From Microlunatus speluncae (GTDB taxonomy: Bacteria; Actinomycetota; Actinomycetes; Propionibacteriales; Propionibacteriaceae): 64,000 nt of DNA. The notes beneath the pieces are model-generated. The model saw only the letters and a list, made by a program, of their open reading frames with translations. It was not told the origin of the DNA and ran no database searches. This document shows positions 8,634 through 15,880 of this stretch, one piece after another. The position numbers and the translations under genes were made by a program. Location of the stretch: assembly GCF_009299835.1 (NCBI RefSeq), contig NZ_VKCZ01000021.1, positions 1 to 64,000 of the forward strand. The letters run 5' to 3'. The stretch's first letter is position 1. Each line of letters opens with the position of its first letter.

Positions 8634-9281
8634 ATGTCAACTGATCCCATGAGCGAACGCACGGTGGGGATCGGCTTGGCGGCCGCGCTGTTCCGGTTGG
8701 CGCCCTCGGCACTGCGCTGGTGGGAGCGGCAGGGTGTGCTTCCGTCACCCCGCCGGACCGGAGCCCACCGGCGCTACGACGAGGCCGACCTGCGCCGGAT
8801 CGGCGTCGCCTATCTCTGCCACGTCACCGGTCGGATGCCCTTGGCCGAGGCCAGGATCGTGGCGAACGGCGGACTCCGGAATCACCGCTGGAAAAGGGCG
8901 GTTCGGGATCAGGTGCTCCGGCTGGAGGCCGAGCTGGACCAGCTGACCGCCGCCCGTGACTACCTGAGCCACCTGCTCGACTGCCACGACGGCGACATGG
9001 CCACCCAGTGCCCGTACCTGCCGGACGAGTTGATCAAGCACACCCCACGGGGCGAGATCGCCGAGCCGGATCTGATCAAGGCCGCACGACGGGCCCGCTC
9101 GATGCCGGGCCGGCGGCCCGTCCGTGACGAAACGGCAGCCGTCGATGACGAAACTCTGGCCTGCGAGGGTTGCGGCCAGATGATTCGAGCCGGGTTGCTC
9201 GGACGACCCCGCCGACACTGCTCGGCGGCCTGCCGGCAGCGGGCGTACCGGCGCCGCCGGATGGTCGTGCCGACGGACTGA
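8634..9281 (+). CDS. MerR-family regulator with C-terminal zinc-ribbon-like tail
   Basis: The protein has about 215 residues. It has a MerR-type helix-turn-helix (ALFRLAPSALRWWERQGVLP, then TGAHRRYDEADLRRI) followed by a predicted coiled coil (DQVLRLEAELDQLTAARDYLSHLLDCH). The C-terminus has a Cys-rich unit CEGCGQ ... RRHCSAACRQRAYRRRR, a four-Cys zinc-ribbon pattern ending in basic residues. The start is uncertain: ATG at 8634 or 8649 (MSERTVG); a TTG at 8613 would lie right beside the iron box and is less likely. The gene is divergent from the siderophore operon and may be iron-responsive or control it. Its effector is unknown. Confidence 0.8.
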   Translation: MSTDPMSERTVGIGLAAALFRLAPSALRWWERQGVLPSPRRTGAHRRYDEADLRRIGVAYLCHVTGRMPLAEARIVANGGLRNHRWKRAVRDQVLRLEAELDQLTAARDYLSHLLDCHDGDMATQCPYLPDELIKHTPRGEIAEPDLIKAARRARSMPGRRPVRDETAAVDDETLACEGCGQMIRAGLLGRPRRHCSAACRQRAYRRRRMVVPTD

Positions 9282-9307
9282 CGCCGACCGACGTGCCGTT
9301 GGTCACG

Positions 9308-9318
9308 TTGTGTCACAA
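9308..9318. promoter_or_regulatory. short palindrome upstream of redox operon
   Basis: TTGTGTCACAA is a perfect inverted repeat (5-base arms, 1-base spacer) about 50 bases before the ATG of the NDH-2-like gene. The half-site TTGTG resembles part of Rex and Crp/FNR operators, but the spacing fits neither consensus. It is a candidate regulatory site only. Confidence 0.3.
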
Positions 9319-9367
9319 AAGCCTCCTGCCGCTCGGTCTTATAAGTGAGACCCGATGGAGGCACGAG

Positions 9368-10738
9368 ATGCGAAGGATTCTGATTGTCGGTGGCGGTTAC
9401 GCCGGTTTCTACACAGCTTGGGGGCTCGAGAAGAAGCTCCACCGCGACGAGGCGGAAGTGGTGCTGGTCGACCCGCGCCCCTACATGACCTACCAGCCGT
9501 TCCTGCCGGAAGTCACGGCCGGCTCGGTGGAGGCCCGGCACGTCGCGGTGGCCCTACGTGGCCACCTGCATCGGACCAAGATCATCGCCGGATCGGTGGT
9601 CGAGATCGACCACGCCCGACGGACCGTCCGAGTCAAGCCCCTGGAGGGCTCGGAGCGGGAGCTGAGCTACGACACGATCGTCGTCACCGCCGGCGCGGTG
9701 ACCCGGACCTTCGCGATCCCGGGCATCGCCGACAACGCGATCGGCCTGAAGCACGTCGAGGAGGCCGTCGCCGTTCGTGATCGGCTGCTGACCGCCTTCG
9801 AGCGCGCGTCCACCCTCGAACCCGGGCCGCGACGCCGGGCCCTGCTCACCGTCACGATCGTCGGCGGCGGCTTCACCGGCGTCGAGACGACCGGCGAGTT
9901 GCTCTCGCTGGCCACGGCGCTGTTGAAGCGCTACCCGGAGTTGAGCTTTGACGAGCTCGCGTTCCACCTGGTCGAGGCGCAGGGCCGGATCCTGCCCGAA
10001 GTGACCGACCGCCCCGGCGCCTGGGTGGTGCGCCACCTCGAGCGGCGCGGCGCCCAGGTGCACCTGAACACCCAGTTGGTCTCGGCGGTCGACGGCCGGG
10101 TCCGGCTGTCCGACGGGACCGAGTACGACAACGAGCTGTTGATCTGGACCGCCGGCAACGCCGCCAACCGGGTGGTCGCCGCGCACACCGACCTGCCGAT
10201 CGACACCCGCGGCAGGCTCAAGGTCCGGGCCGATCTGCGCGCCGCCCTTCGACAGGCTCAGGACGAGGCGGAAGCGGTGGTGCCGGACGCCTGGGGCGCC
10301 GGCGACAACGCCGCGGTCCCCGACCTGGTCAGCCCCACGCCGGGGGCGCTGACCGTACCCAATGCGCAGCACGCGGTCCGCCAGGGCCGGCTGCTGGCGG
10401 CCAACCTGGTCGCCGTCCTGCGCGGCCGGAAGCCGAAGCCGTATCGGCACCACAGCCTCGGCGTGGTCGCCACCCTCGGCCTGGGCACCGGCATCTTCCA
10501 GTACCGGCGGTTGGTGATCAAGGGCTTCCCGGCCTGGGTGATGCACCGCGGCTACCACGTGCTCGCGGTGCCGACCTGGGAACGCAAGATCAGGGTCCTG
10601 CTGGTGTGGCTCGCGGCACTCTTCTTCGGCCGCGACACCGTGTCCCTGCTTGCCGTCCAGCACCCGCGGCAGGCGTTCACCGAGGCCGCGGCGCCGCGGG
10701 AGCCGGTGCGGACGAACGAGGTCGAACATGCCCACTGA
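9368..10738 (+). CDS. type II NADH dehydrogenase-like FAD oxidoreductase
   Basis: The protein has 456 residues. It has the two dinucleotide-binding motifs of the NDH-2 family: VGGGYAGFYTA (residues 7-17) for FAD and VTIVGGGFTGVETTGEL (about 160) for NAD(P)H, plus the FAD-closing motif AWGAGDNAAVP. Such enzymes pass electrons from NAD(P)H to quinone at the membrane; the C-terminal amphipathic stretch (KIRVLLVWLAALFFGRDTVSL) fits membrane attachment. The ATG at 9368 has a GGAGG site 6 bases upstream; a longer frame exists but has no ribosome site. Residues ~292-301 (AALRQAQDEAEAVV region) are encoded by a copy of a dispersed palindromic repeat. The 3' end overlaps the cytochrome b gene by 11 bases. 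Confidence 0.85.
   Translation: MRRILIVGGGYAGFYTAWGLEKKLHRDEAEVVLVDPRPYMTYQPFLPEVTAGSVEARHVAVALRGHLHRTKIIAGSVVEIDHARRTVRVKPLEGSERELSYDTIVVTAGAVTRTFAIPGIADNAIGLKHVEEAVAVRDRLLTAFERASTLEPGPRRRALLTVTIVGGGFTGVETTGELLSLATALLKRYPELSFDELAFHLVEAQGRILPEVTDRPGAWVVRHLERRGAQVHLNTQLVSAVDGRVRLSDGTEYDNELLIWTAGNAANRVVAAHTDLPIDTRGRLKVRADLRAALRQAQDEAEAVVPDAWGAGDNAAVPDLVSPTPGALTVPNAQHAVRQGRLLAANLVAVLRGRKPKPYRHHSLGVVATLGLGTGIFQYRRLVIKGFPAWVMHRGYHVLAVPTWERKIRVLLVWLAALFFGRDTVSLLAVQHPRQAFTEAAAPREPVRTNEVEHAH
10243..10271 (+). repeat. dispersed palindromic repeat copy inside the NDH-2-like gene
   Basis: The segment contains CCCTTCGACAGGCTCAGG followed by ACGAG. It matches copies at 13913 and, with small changes, at 57816 and 57883. 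Short repeats with this core are common in actinobacterial genomes. Here the copy is read in frame, giving the peptide LRQAQDE between the second nucleotide-binding domain and the AWGAGDNAA motif. Confidence 0.7.
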
Positions 10739-12149
10739 GCGGCTGTCGCGACGGATCCGGGCCCTCACCGGCGACCTCAGGCAACGGCCCTTCCACCTGC
10801 ACTGGACCAACATCTTCGGCGTGGTGGCCGCCGCCTGCCTGGTCGTGCTGATGATCACCGGGGTGATCCTGATGATCTTCTACAGCCCGTCCACCGAGAC
10901 GGTCGTCTATCACGGCGGTTACGGCCCGCTGAACGGTGTCGAGGTGTCCCGGGCGTTCCAGACCACGATGGCGATCTCGTTCGACCTGCCCGGCGGGATC
11001 CTGATCCGACAGGCGCATCACTGGTCGGCCCTGCTGTTGCCGGCGGCCCTGTCGGTGCAGTTGTTGATCATGTTCTTCCGCGGCGCGTTCCGGCGGCCGC
11101 GGCGGCTGCGCTGGCTGTTGGTCTTCGGCCTGCTGGTGACGGCGCTGCTCGGCGGCTGGAGTGGGTACGCCCTCCCGGACGACTCGCTGTCCGGCACCGG
11201 GCTGCGCATCTTCGAAGGGATCGTCCTCGGCATCCCGGTGATCGGCACCTGGGCCTCCGCGCTGCTCTTCGGCAACGAGTTCCCCGGCCGGGTGCTGGAG
11301 TTGCTGTACCCGATCCACATCTGGGTCGTCCTCGGGCTGCTGGTGATCTTGCTCGGCGGGCTGCTCCGGTCCTGGCTGCGGGACCGGCCGGCCCGGTTCT
11401 CCGATCGCCGGCGGATCGGCCCGGCACCGGTCACGGTTACCCTGTTCCCGACCGCCGCTGCCCGGCTGGCCGGTCTGTTCGCGGTGGTCGTCGCGGTGAT
11501 CATGGTGATGGCCAGCACGATGACGATCAGCCCGATCTGGCTCTACGGTCCGGCCGACGCCGGCTCGGCCTCGGCCGGCAGTCAGCCGGACTGGTACACC
11601 GGCTTCCTCGACGGCGCACTGCGGCTGGTCCCGCCCGGGTGGGAGGTCAGCTGGCTCGGCTACACCTGGACCCTGGCCGTGATCGCTCCGCTGGCCGTGA
11701 TCAGCGCCTTCATGTTGCTGGTTGCGATCTATCCGTTCGTCGAGGAGCGGTTCACGCGGGACCGACTCGATCATGACGTGCTGGACCGGCCACGGGACGC
11801 ACCGACCCGGACCGGGGTCGGAGTGGCCGGGATGATCTTCTACGGCATCCTCTGGGGTGCGGCCAGCGCCGACATCGCGGCCACGATGTTTCAGCTCAGC
11901 CTCAACGTCGTCCTGACCATCCTGCAGGTCGCGATCATCACCGGCCCGGTGATCGGCTTCCTGACCGCCCGTAGCATCTGTCGCTGGCTGCAGCGCCGTG
12001 ACGCCGAGATCGCCGCCCACGGGTACGAGACCGGCCGGATCGTCCGGCTGCCCAGTGGCGGCTATGTTGAAGATCATCTGCCCGCGCTGACCCCGAGCGG
12101 CCGGCCGATCCCGGTCGCCGTCGGCCATCAACCGAAGGAGCTCACATGA
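10728..12149 (+). CDS. QcrB-like cytochrome b, predicted to lack heme bH
   Basis: The 473-residue membrane protein aligns through its length with the cytochrome b (QcrB) of actinobacterial bcc complexes: YHGGYGPLNGVEVSRAFQTT, SFDLPGGILIRQAHHW, FFRGAFRRPR, GYALPDDSLSGTGLRI, PDWY (287-290) and YPFVEERFTRD. The first ligand of each heme helix is present (H97 in AHHW, H197 in YPIHIW). The second is not: position 111, 14 residues after H97, is Gln, and positions 211-212 are Gly-Leu with no His before residue 220. The two lost positions are the bH pair, so a single heme bL is predicted. The Qo-type PDWY motif remains. The start overlaps the upstream gene and the stop overlaps the next ATG, so the three genes are coupled. 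No Rieske or cytochrome c gene is nearby. Confidence 0.8.
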   Translation: MPTERLSRRIRALTGDLRQRPFHLHWTNIFGVVAAACLVVLMITGVILMIFYSPSTETVVYHGGYGPLNGVEVSRAFQTTMAISFDLPGGILIRQAHHWSALLLPAALSVQLLIMFFRGAFRRPRRLRWLLVFGLLVTALLGGWSGYALPDDSLSGTGLRIFEGIVLGIPVIGTWASALLFGNEFPGRVLELLYPIHIWVVLGLLVILLGGLLRSWLRDRPARFSDRRRIGPAPVTVTLFPTAAARLAGLFAVVVAVIMVMASTMTISPIWLYGPADAGSASAGSQPDWYTGFLDGALRLVPPGWEVSWLGYTWTLAVIAPLAVISAFMLLVAIYPFVEERFTRDRLDHDVLDRPRDAPTRTGVGVAGMIFYGILWGAASADIAATMFQLSLNVVLTILQVAIITGPVIGFLTARSICRWLQRRDAEIAAHGYETGRIVRLPSGGYVEDHLPALTPSGRPIPVAVGHQPKELT

Positions 12150-13876
12150 TCGACACCGAACACCGGTTGACCACCTCGGTGCTGGTGATCGGCAGCGGCG
12201 GCTCGGGCCTGCGGGCCGCGATCGAGCTGGCCGAGCAGCGGGTCGACGTGACCGTGCTGGGCAAGCGGCCGCGGCTCGACTCGCACACGTCGCTGGCCGC
12301 CGGCGGGATCAACGCCCCGCTCGGCACCATGGATCCGGAAGACTCCTGGCAGCAGCACGCCGCCGACACGATCAAGGAGAGCTACTTCCTGGCCGACCCG
12401 CACACGGTGGAGACCGTGACCCGCGGCGCCGAGCAGGGCATCCGCGATCTCGAGCGGTACGGAATGGCGTTCGCCCGCGAGTCCGACGGCCGGATCTCGC
12501 AGCGGTTCTTCGGCGCCCACACGTTCCGCCGCACCGCCTTCGCCGGCGACTACACCGGCCTGGAGATCCAGCGCAGCCTGGTGGCGCGGGCCGAGCAGCT
12601 CGAGATCCCGATCATGGACGGCATCTACGTGACCGCGATCCTGGTCGACGACAACACCGTCTTCGGTGCGTACGGCTTCGATCTGGCCGACGGCAGCCGC
12701 TATCTGATCCACGCCGACGCCGTCATCCTCGCCGCCGGTGGGCACACCCGGATCTGGCGGCGCACGTCGTCGCGGCGGGATGAGAACACCGGTGACGCGT
12801 TCCGGCTGGCGGTCGACGCGGGCGGCCGGCTCCGCGATGCCGAACTGGTGCAGTTTCACCCGTCGGGCATCATCGAGCCCGAGAACGCCGCCGGGACGCT
12901 GATCTCCGAGGCGGCCCGGGGCGAGGGCGGCATCCTCCGCAACGCTCTCGGCGAACGGTTCATGGAGCGCTACGACCCGGCCCGGATGGAGCTGTCCACC
13001 CGGGACCGGGTCGCCCTGGCCGCGTACACGGAGATCAAGGAGGGCCGCGGCACCGAGAAGGGTGGCGTCTGGCTCGACGTCTCCCATCTACCCCGGGAAA
13101 CGATCATGAACCGGCTGCCGCGGGTCTACCAGACGATGCTCGAACACCAGTTGCTGGACATCACCCAGCAGCCGATCGAGGTCGCCCCGACGGCCCACTA
13201 CTCGATGGGCGGCGTCTGGACCCGGTCCGCCGATCACGGCACCGACGTCGACGGCCTCTACGCGATCGGCGAGGCCTCCAGCGGCCTGCACGGCGCGAAC
13301 CGGCTCGGCGGCAATTCCTTGATCGAACTGCTGGTCTACGGCCGGATCGTCGGCCGGGCCGCGGCCGCCTTCGCCGCAGCCCGCTCGGTACACCGCCGCT
13401 CCGTCGGCGCGACCGCCACGGCCCGGGCCGAGGTGGACGGGCTGCTGGCCGCCGACGGCACCGAGAACGTCCGGGCGCTGCAGCGGGCCCTGCGCACCAC
13501 GATGACCGAGCATGCCGGCGTGGTCCGGGACGAGAACGGATTGGCCACCGGACTGGCCGAGCTGGACGCGATCGCCGACCGGGCCACCCGGATCGGGGTG
13601 CACCCCGACATCGCCGGCTTCGCCGATCTGGCCCACGCGTTCGACCTCAAGGCCTCGATCCTGGCCGCGCGGGCAACCCTGGAGTCGGCCCGGGAACGCC
13701 GGGAGACCCGCGGCTGCCACAACCGGTCCGACTTTCCCGACCTCGATCCGGCCCTGCAGGTCAATCTGGTCTGGTCGCCGACCGCCGGTGTCACGGCCGA
13801 GCCGATCGCCCCGGTGCCGGAGGAGATCGCGGTGTTGATCAAGGACGTGTCGTCGGCTGGCAAGCTGGTCGAGTAG
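12146..13876 (+). CDS. FrdA/SdhA-like flavoprotein
   Basis: The 576-residue protein belongs to the fumarate reductase / succinate dehydrogenase flavoprotein family. It has the FAD motif VIGSGGSGLRAAIELAE (residues 14-30) and SHTSLAAGGIN, with the His (47) that carries covalent FAD in SdhA/FrdA. The dicarboxylate-site residues are all visible: H238 in QFHPSG (Ser replaces the usual Thr), R258 in ARGEGG, H351 in PTAHYSMGG and R386 in ANRLGGNS. The C-terminal RGCHNRSDFPD is like that of L-aspartate oxidase as well. No iron-sulfur subunit or membrane anchor of Sdh/Frd type follows. Coupling to the cytochrome b gene (ATGA, 12146-12149) suggests it exchanges electrons with that protein. The substrate could be fumarate, succinate or a related acid. 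Confidence 0.8.
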   Translation: MIDTEHRLTTSVLVIGSGGSGLRAAIELAEQRVDVTVLGKRPRLDSHTSLAAGGINAPLGTMDPEDSWQQHAADTIKESYFLADPHTVETVTRGAEQGIRDLERYGMAFARESDGRISQRFFGAHTFRRTAFAGDYTGLEIQRSLVARAEQLEIPIMDGIYVTAILVDDNTVFGAYGFDLADGSRYLIHADAVILAAGGHTRIWRRTSSRRDENTGDAFRLAVDAGGRLRDAELVQFHPSGIIEPENAAGTLISEAARGEGGILRNALGERFMERYDPARMELSTRDRVALAAYTEIKEGRGTEKGGVWLDVSHLPRETIMNRLPRVYQTMLEHQLLDITQQPIEVAPTAHYSMGGVWTRSADHGTDVDGLYAIGEASSGLHGANRLGGNSLIELLVYGRIVGRAAAAFAAARSVHRRSVGATATARAEVDGLLAADGTENVRALQRALRTTMTEHAGVVRDENGLATGLAELDAIADRATRIGVHPDIAGFADLAHAFDLKASILAARATLESARERRETRGCHNRSDFPDLDPALQVNLVWSPTAGVTAEPIAPVPEEIAVLIKDVSSAGKLVE

Positions 13877-13902
13877 CGCTCCCCCAGCCGAAGAACACAA
13901 GA

Positions 13903-14985
13903 TCAGCTGGCCTGCCCTTCGACAAGCTCAGGGGACGAAGGGCGAGGCGCCTTCTTGGCCAGTCGGGACAGCAGCCAAACCGTGACGAGAATGACGAGCG
14001 GGCCGGTGGTCACCGCGACGATCGTGCTGAGTTGGTCCGTCGGATGCAGCAGCGCCATCGCGATCGGGAAGGTCGTGTGCCCGACCAGCGCGCCGCCCGC
14101 CAGCCAGATCCGATGCAGGTCGGACATCCCGGCGTGGTGCCAACGGATGATCAGCACCGCGGTGATCACCGCGACCGCCGCGGCCACCGTCATCGGCAGG
14201 AACACGAAGTTTCCTTCGCCGATCACCGGCCCCTGCGGCGGGTTGCCCGGAGGCATCAGCAGGCCGAGAAAGATCAGCGTGGCCGCGGCCGTGATCAGTC
14301 CGGCGACGACCGGACGCGGCACCGGCGGACGGACCTCCTGCAGGACCGCCGGCGGCGCGGTGACCGGGAACCGCTTCGGGATCACCCGCAGCGCGACGAA
14401 GGAGATGATGATCATGACGATCACCAGCCCGATCAGGTACGGCAGCGGCGCCAGATAGCCGGGATCCGTCGTCGAGGTGAAGACGATCTTGAGCATCGCG
14501 ATGCCGAGCACGGCCGCCACCCCGGAGATGATCAGGCCGCGCCGGCGCAGATAGGGCTCGGCCCGCAGCTCCGGGAAGACCAGGTTGGTGATCATCACCG
14601 GGATCAGCACGCTGAACGCGAGGTGATAGCCGATCTGGGACTCCCAGTAGGTCAGGTTGACGCCGAGCACCCGCGGACCCCACTCGGCGGCGTTGTACAG
14701 CACCGGACTGGTCAGCGCCTGCAGCCCGAGGCCGTCCTCGGCCAGCTCGTACACCAGACCCATCAGCAACAGGCTCGGCCAGCCGCCGCCGGCCCGGGCG
14801 ACGAGCTCGCGGATCACCAGCACGCCGAGCCCGTACATCGGGATCAGGAACGGGAACGCCAGCCACATGATCGGCATCCCCACCGCCGAGAAGGCCAACT
14901 CGGCACACAGTGGCGCGAGCAGGACCAGCAGCCACGCCGCCTTGCCCCGCCTCCGCGTCGGCCTGTTCGTCACCGGATCCGTCAC
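13903..14985 (-). CDS. polytopic membrane protein of unknown function
   Basis: The 360-residue protein is almost entirely hydrophobic, with about ten predicted membrane segments (for example WLLVLLAPLCAELAF, LIGLVIVMIIISFVAL and VVAGLITAAATLIFLGLL). I do not recognise a family. The last residues (SSPELVEGQAS) are encoded by a copy of the dispersed repeat at 13913, so the original C-terminus may have been different. The gene is divergent from a TetR regulator with a perfect palindrome between them, so it is probably the repressor's target. A permease or exporter role is possible but not shown. Confidence 0.75.
   Translation of the reverse strand: MTDPVTNRPTRRRGKAAWLLVLLAPLCAELAFSAVGMPIMWLAFPFLIPMYGLGVLVIRELVARAGGGWPSLLLMGLVYELAEDGLGLQALTSPVLYNAAEWGPRVLGVNLTYWESQIGYHLAFSVLIPVMITNLVFPELRAEPYLRRRGLIISGVAAVLGIAMLKIVFTSTTDPGYLAPLPYLIGLVIVMIIISFVALRVIPKRFPVTAPPAVLQEVRPPVPRPVVAGLITAAATLIFLGLLMPPGNPPQGPVIGEGNFVFLPMTVAAAVAVITAVLIIRWHHAGMSDLHRIWLAGGALVGHTTFPIAMALLHPTDQLSTIVAVTTGPLVILVTVWLLSRLAKKAPRPSSPELVEGQAS
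13913..13948 (+). repeat. dispersed palindromic repeat copy at a gene end
   Basis: This copy contains CCCTTCGACAAGCTCAGG followed by GGACGAAGGG, so the outer bases form an imperfect hairpin (CCCTTCG ... CGAAGGG). It supplies the last codons of the membrane protein read on the minus strand and lies downstream of the FrdA-like gene, where it could also act as a transcript end. Confidence 0.75.
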
Positions 14986-15004
14986 CGCAGCACCTCCGCT
15001 ATGA

Positions 15005-15022
15005 TTTACTCAGCTGAGTAAA
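15005..15022. promoter_or_regulatory. TetR operator, perfect 18-bp palindrome
   Basis: TTTACTCAGCTGAGTAAA is a perfect palindrome (9-base arms, no spacer) in the 71-base gap between the divergent membrane-protein and TetR genes. Size and position are those of a TetR-family operator that controls both directions. Confidence 0.8.
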
Positions 15023-15056
15023 ACTGTAGATCGTCGAACGGGGAAGGCGCAAACCC

Positions 15057-15782
15057 ATGAGCGAATCCGCGGCGTCGGCGGCGCGACGAGCCCAGATCAT
15101 CGAGGCGACGATCGAGACCATCGCCGAGGTCGGCTATGCCCGCACCACGTTCGCGCGGATCGCCACCCGCGGCGGGCTGAGCAGCACCCGGCTGATCTCG
15201 TACCACTTCGCCGGCAAGACCGCCCTGATGCAGGCCGTGATCACCGACGTCTATGCCTCGATCAACGAGTTCCTGATCACCCGGGCCGGGGGCGATCCGG
15301 CCACCCGGCCGATCCGGTATCCCGCCGACCGCCCGGTCGATGATCACCCGGGATCGGCGGCTGCGGAGCTGAACGCCTACATCACCGGGATCGTCGCGTA
15401 CGTCGATGATCATCGAACCCGGATGCGAGCCCTGCAGTCGATCTTCGCCGCCCTGCACGACGATCCGGACAACCCCGCGACCCAGCAGGCCGACCCGCAG
15501 CGGACCGTGATGGCCCACCTGCAGGACCTGCTCCGGCGCGGTCAGGATCGGGGCGAGTTCCGCGACTTCGACCCTCTGGTGATCGCGGCGCTCGTCCAAC
15601 GATCACTCGAAGGCCTGATCCGCCTCCTGGACAGCACCCCGGACACCGACCTGACCCGCTACGCCGACGAACTGGTGATCGCGATCGACCTCGCCACCCG
15701 GCGCGGGACCGGGCGATCGTCGCGAGCCCGCCGACCCGTTCATCCCTCCGCCCCACCTCCTCGCGCCTCGCCCCAGCTGTAA
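15057..15782 (+). CDS. TetR-family transcriptional regulator
   Basis: The 241-residue protein has an N-terminal TetR DNA-binding domain (RRAQIIEATIETIAEVGY, then RIATRGGLSSTRLISYHFAG). A variable alpha-helical ligand domain follows, with an acidic insertion around residues 75-105. It most likely represses the divergent membrane protein gene and itself through the palindrome at 15005-15022. The last ~20 residues (RRPVHPSAPPPRASPQL) are proline-rich and coincide with the left arm of a hairpin that extends past the stop codon. The ligand is unknown. Confidence 0.85.
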   Translation: MSESAASAARRAQIIEATIETIAEVGYARTTFARIATRGGLSSTRLISYHFAGKTALMQAVITDVYASINEFLITRAGGDPATRPIRYPADRPVDDHPGSAAAELNAYITGIVAYVDDHRTRMRALQSIFAALHDDPDNPATQQADPQRTVMAHLQDLLRRGQDRGEFRDFDPLVIAALVQRSLEGLIRLLDSTPDTDLTRYADELVIAIDLATRRGTGRSSRARRPVHPSAPPPRASPQL

Positions 15783-15810
15783 CGGGAGCGAAGACCAAGG
15801 AGGTGGGGCG
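15749..15810. terminator. inverted repeat between convergent genes, probable bidirectional terminator
   Basis: CGCCCCACCTCCT (15749-15761) pairs perfectly with AGGAGGTGGGGCG (15798-15810), a 13-bp stem with a 36-base loop. The left arm is inside the end of the TetR coding sequence. It separates the TetR gene from the convergent GH92 gene. There is no U-run, as is usual for high-GC organisms. Confidence 0.5.
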
Positions 15811-15880
15811 AAGGAGACGGTGTGGCTGTCAGGCTCGGCTTCGCGGTGAGGTCGGGCCTGCGGCGTCGAGTGGCAGCCGG

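Noticed and set aside
9308-9345. Classical sigma-70 promoter with TTGTGT and TATAAG
   Set aside because: The spacer would be 26 bases, too long for a normal -35/-10 pair; only the short palindrome is kept as a candidate site.
10677-12131. 484-codon minus-strand frame opposite the cytochrome b gene
   Set aside because: It has very high His/Asp/Gln/Arg content and no motif; the plus strand carries a conserved membrane protein.
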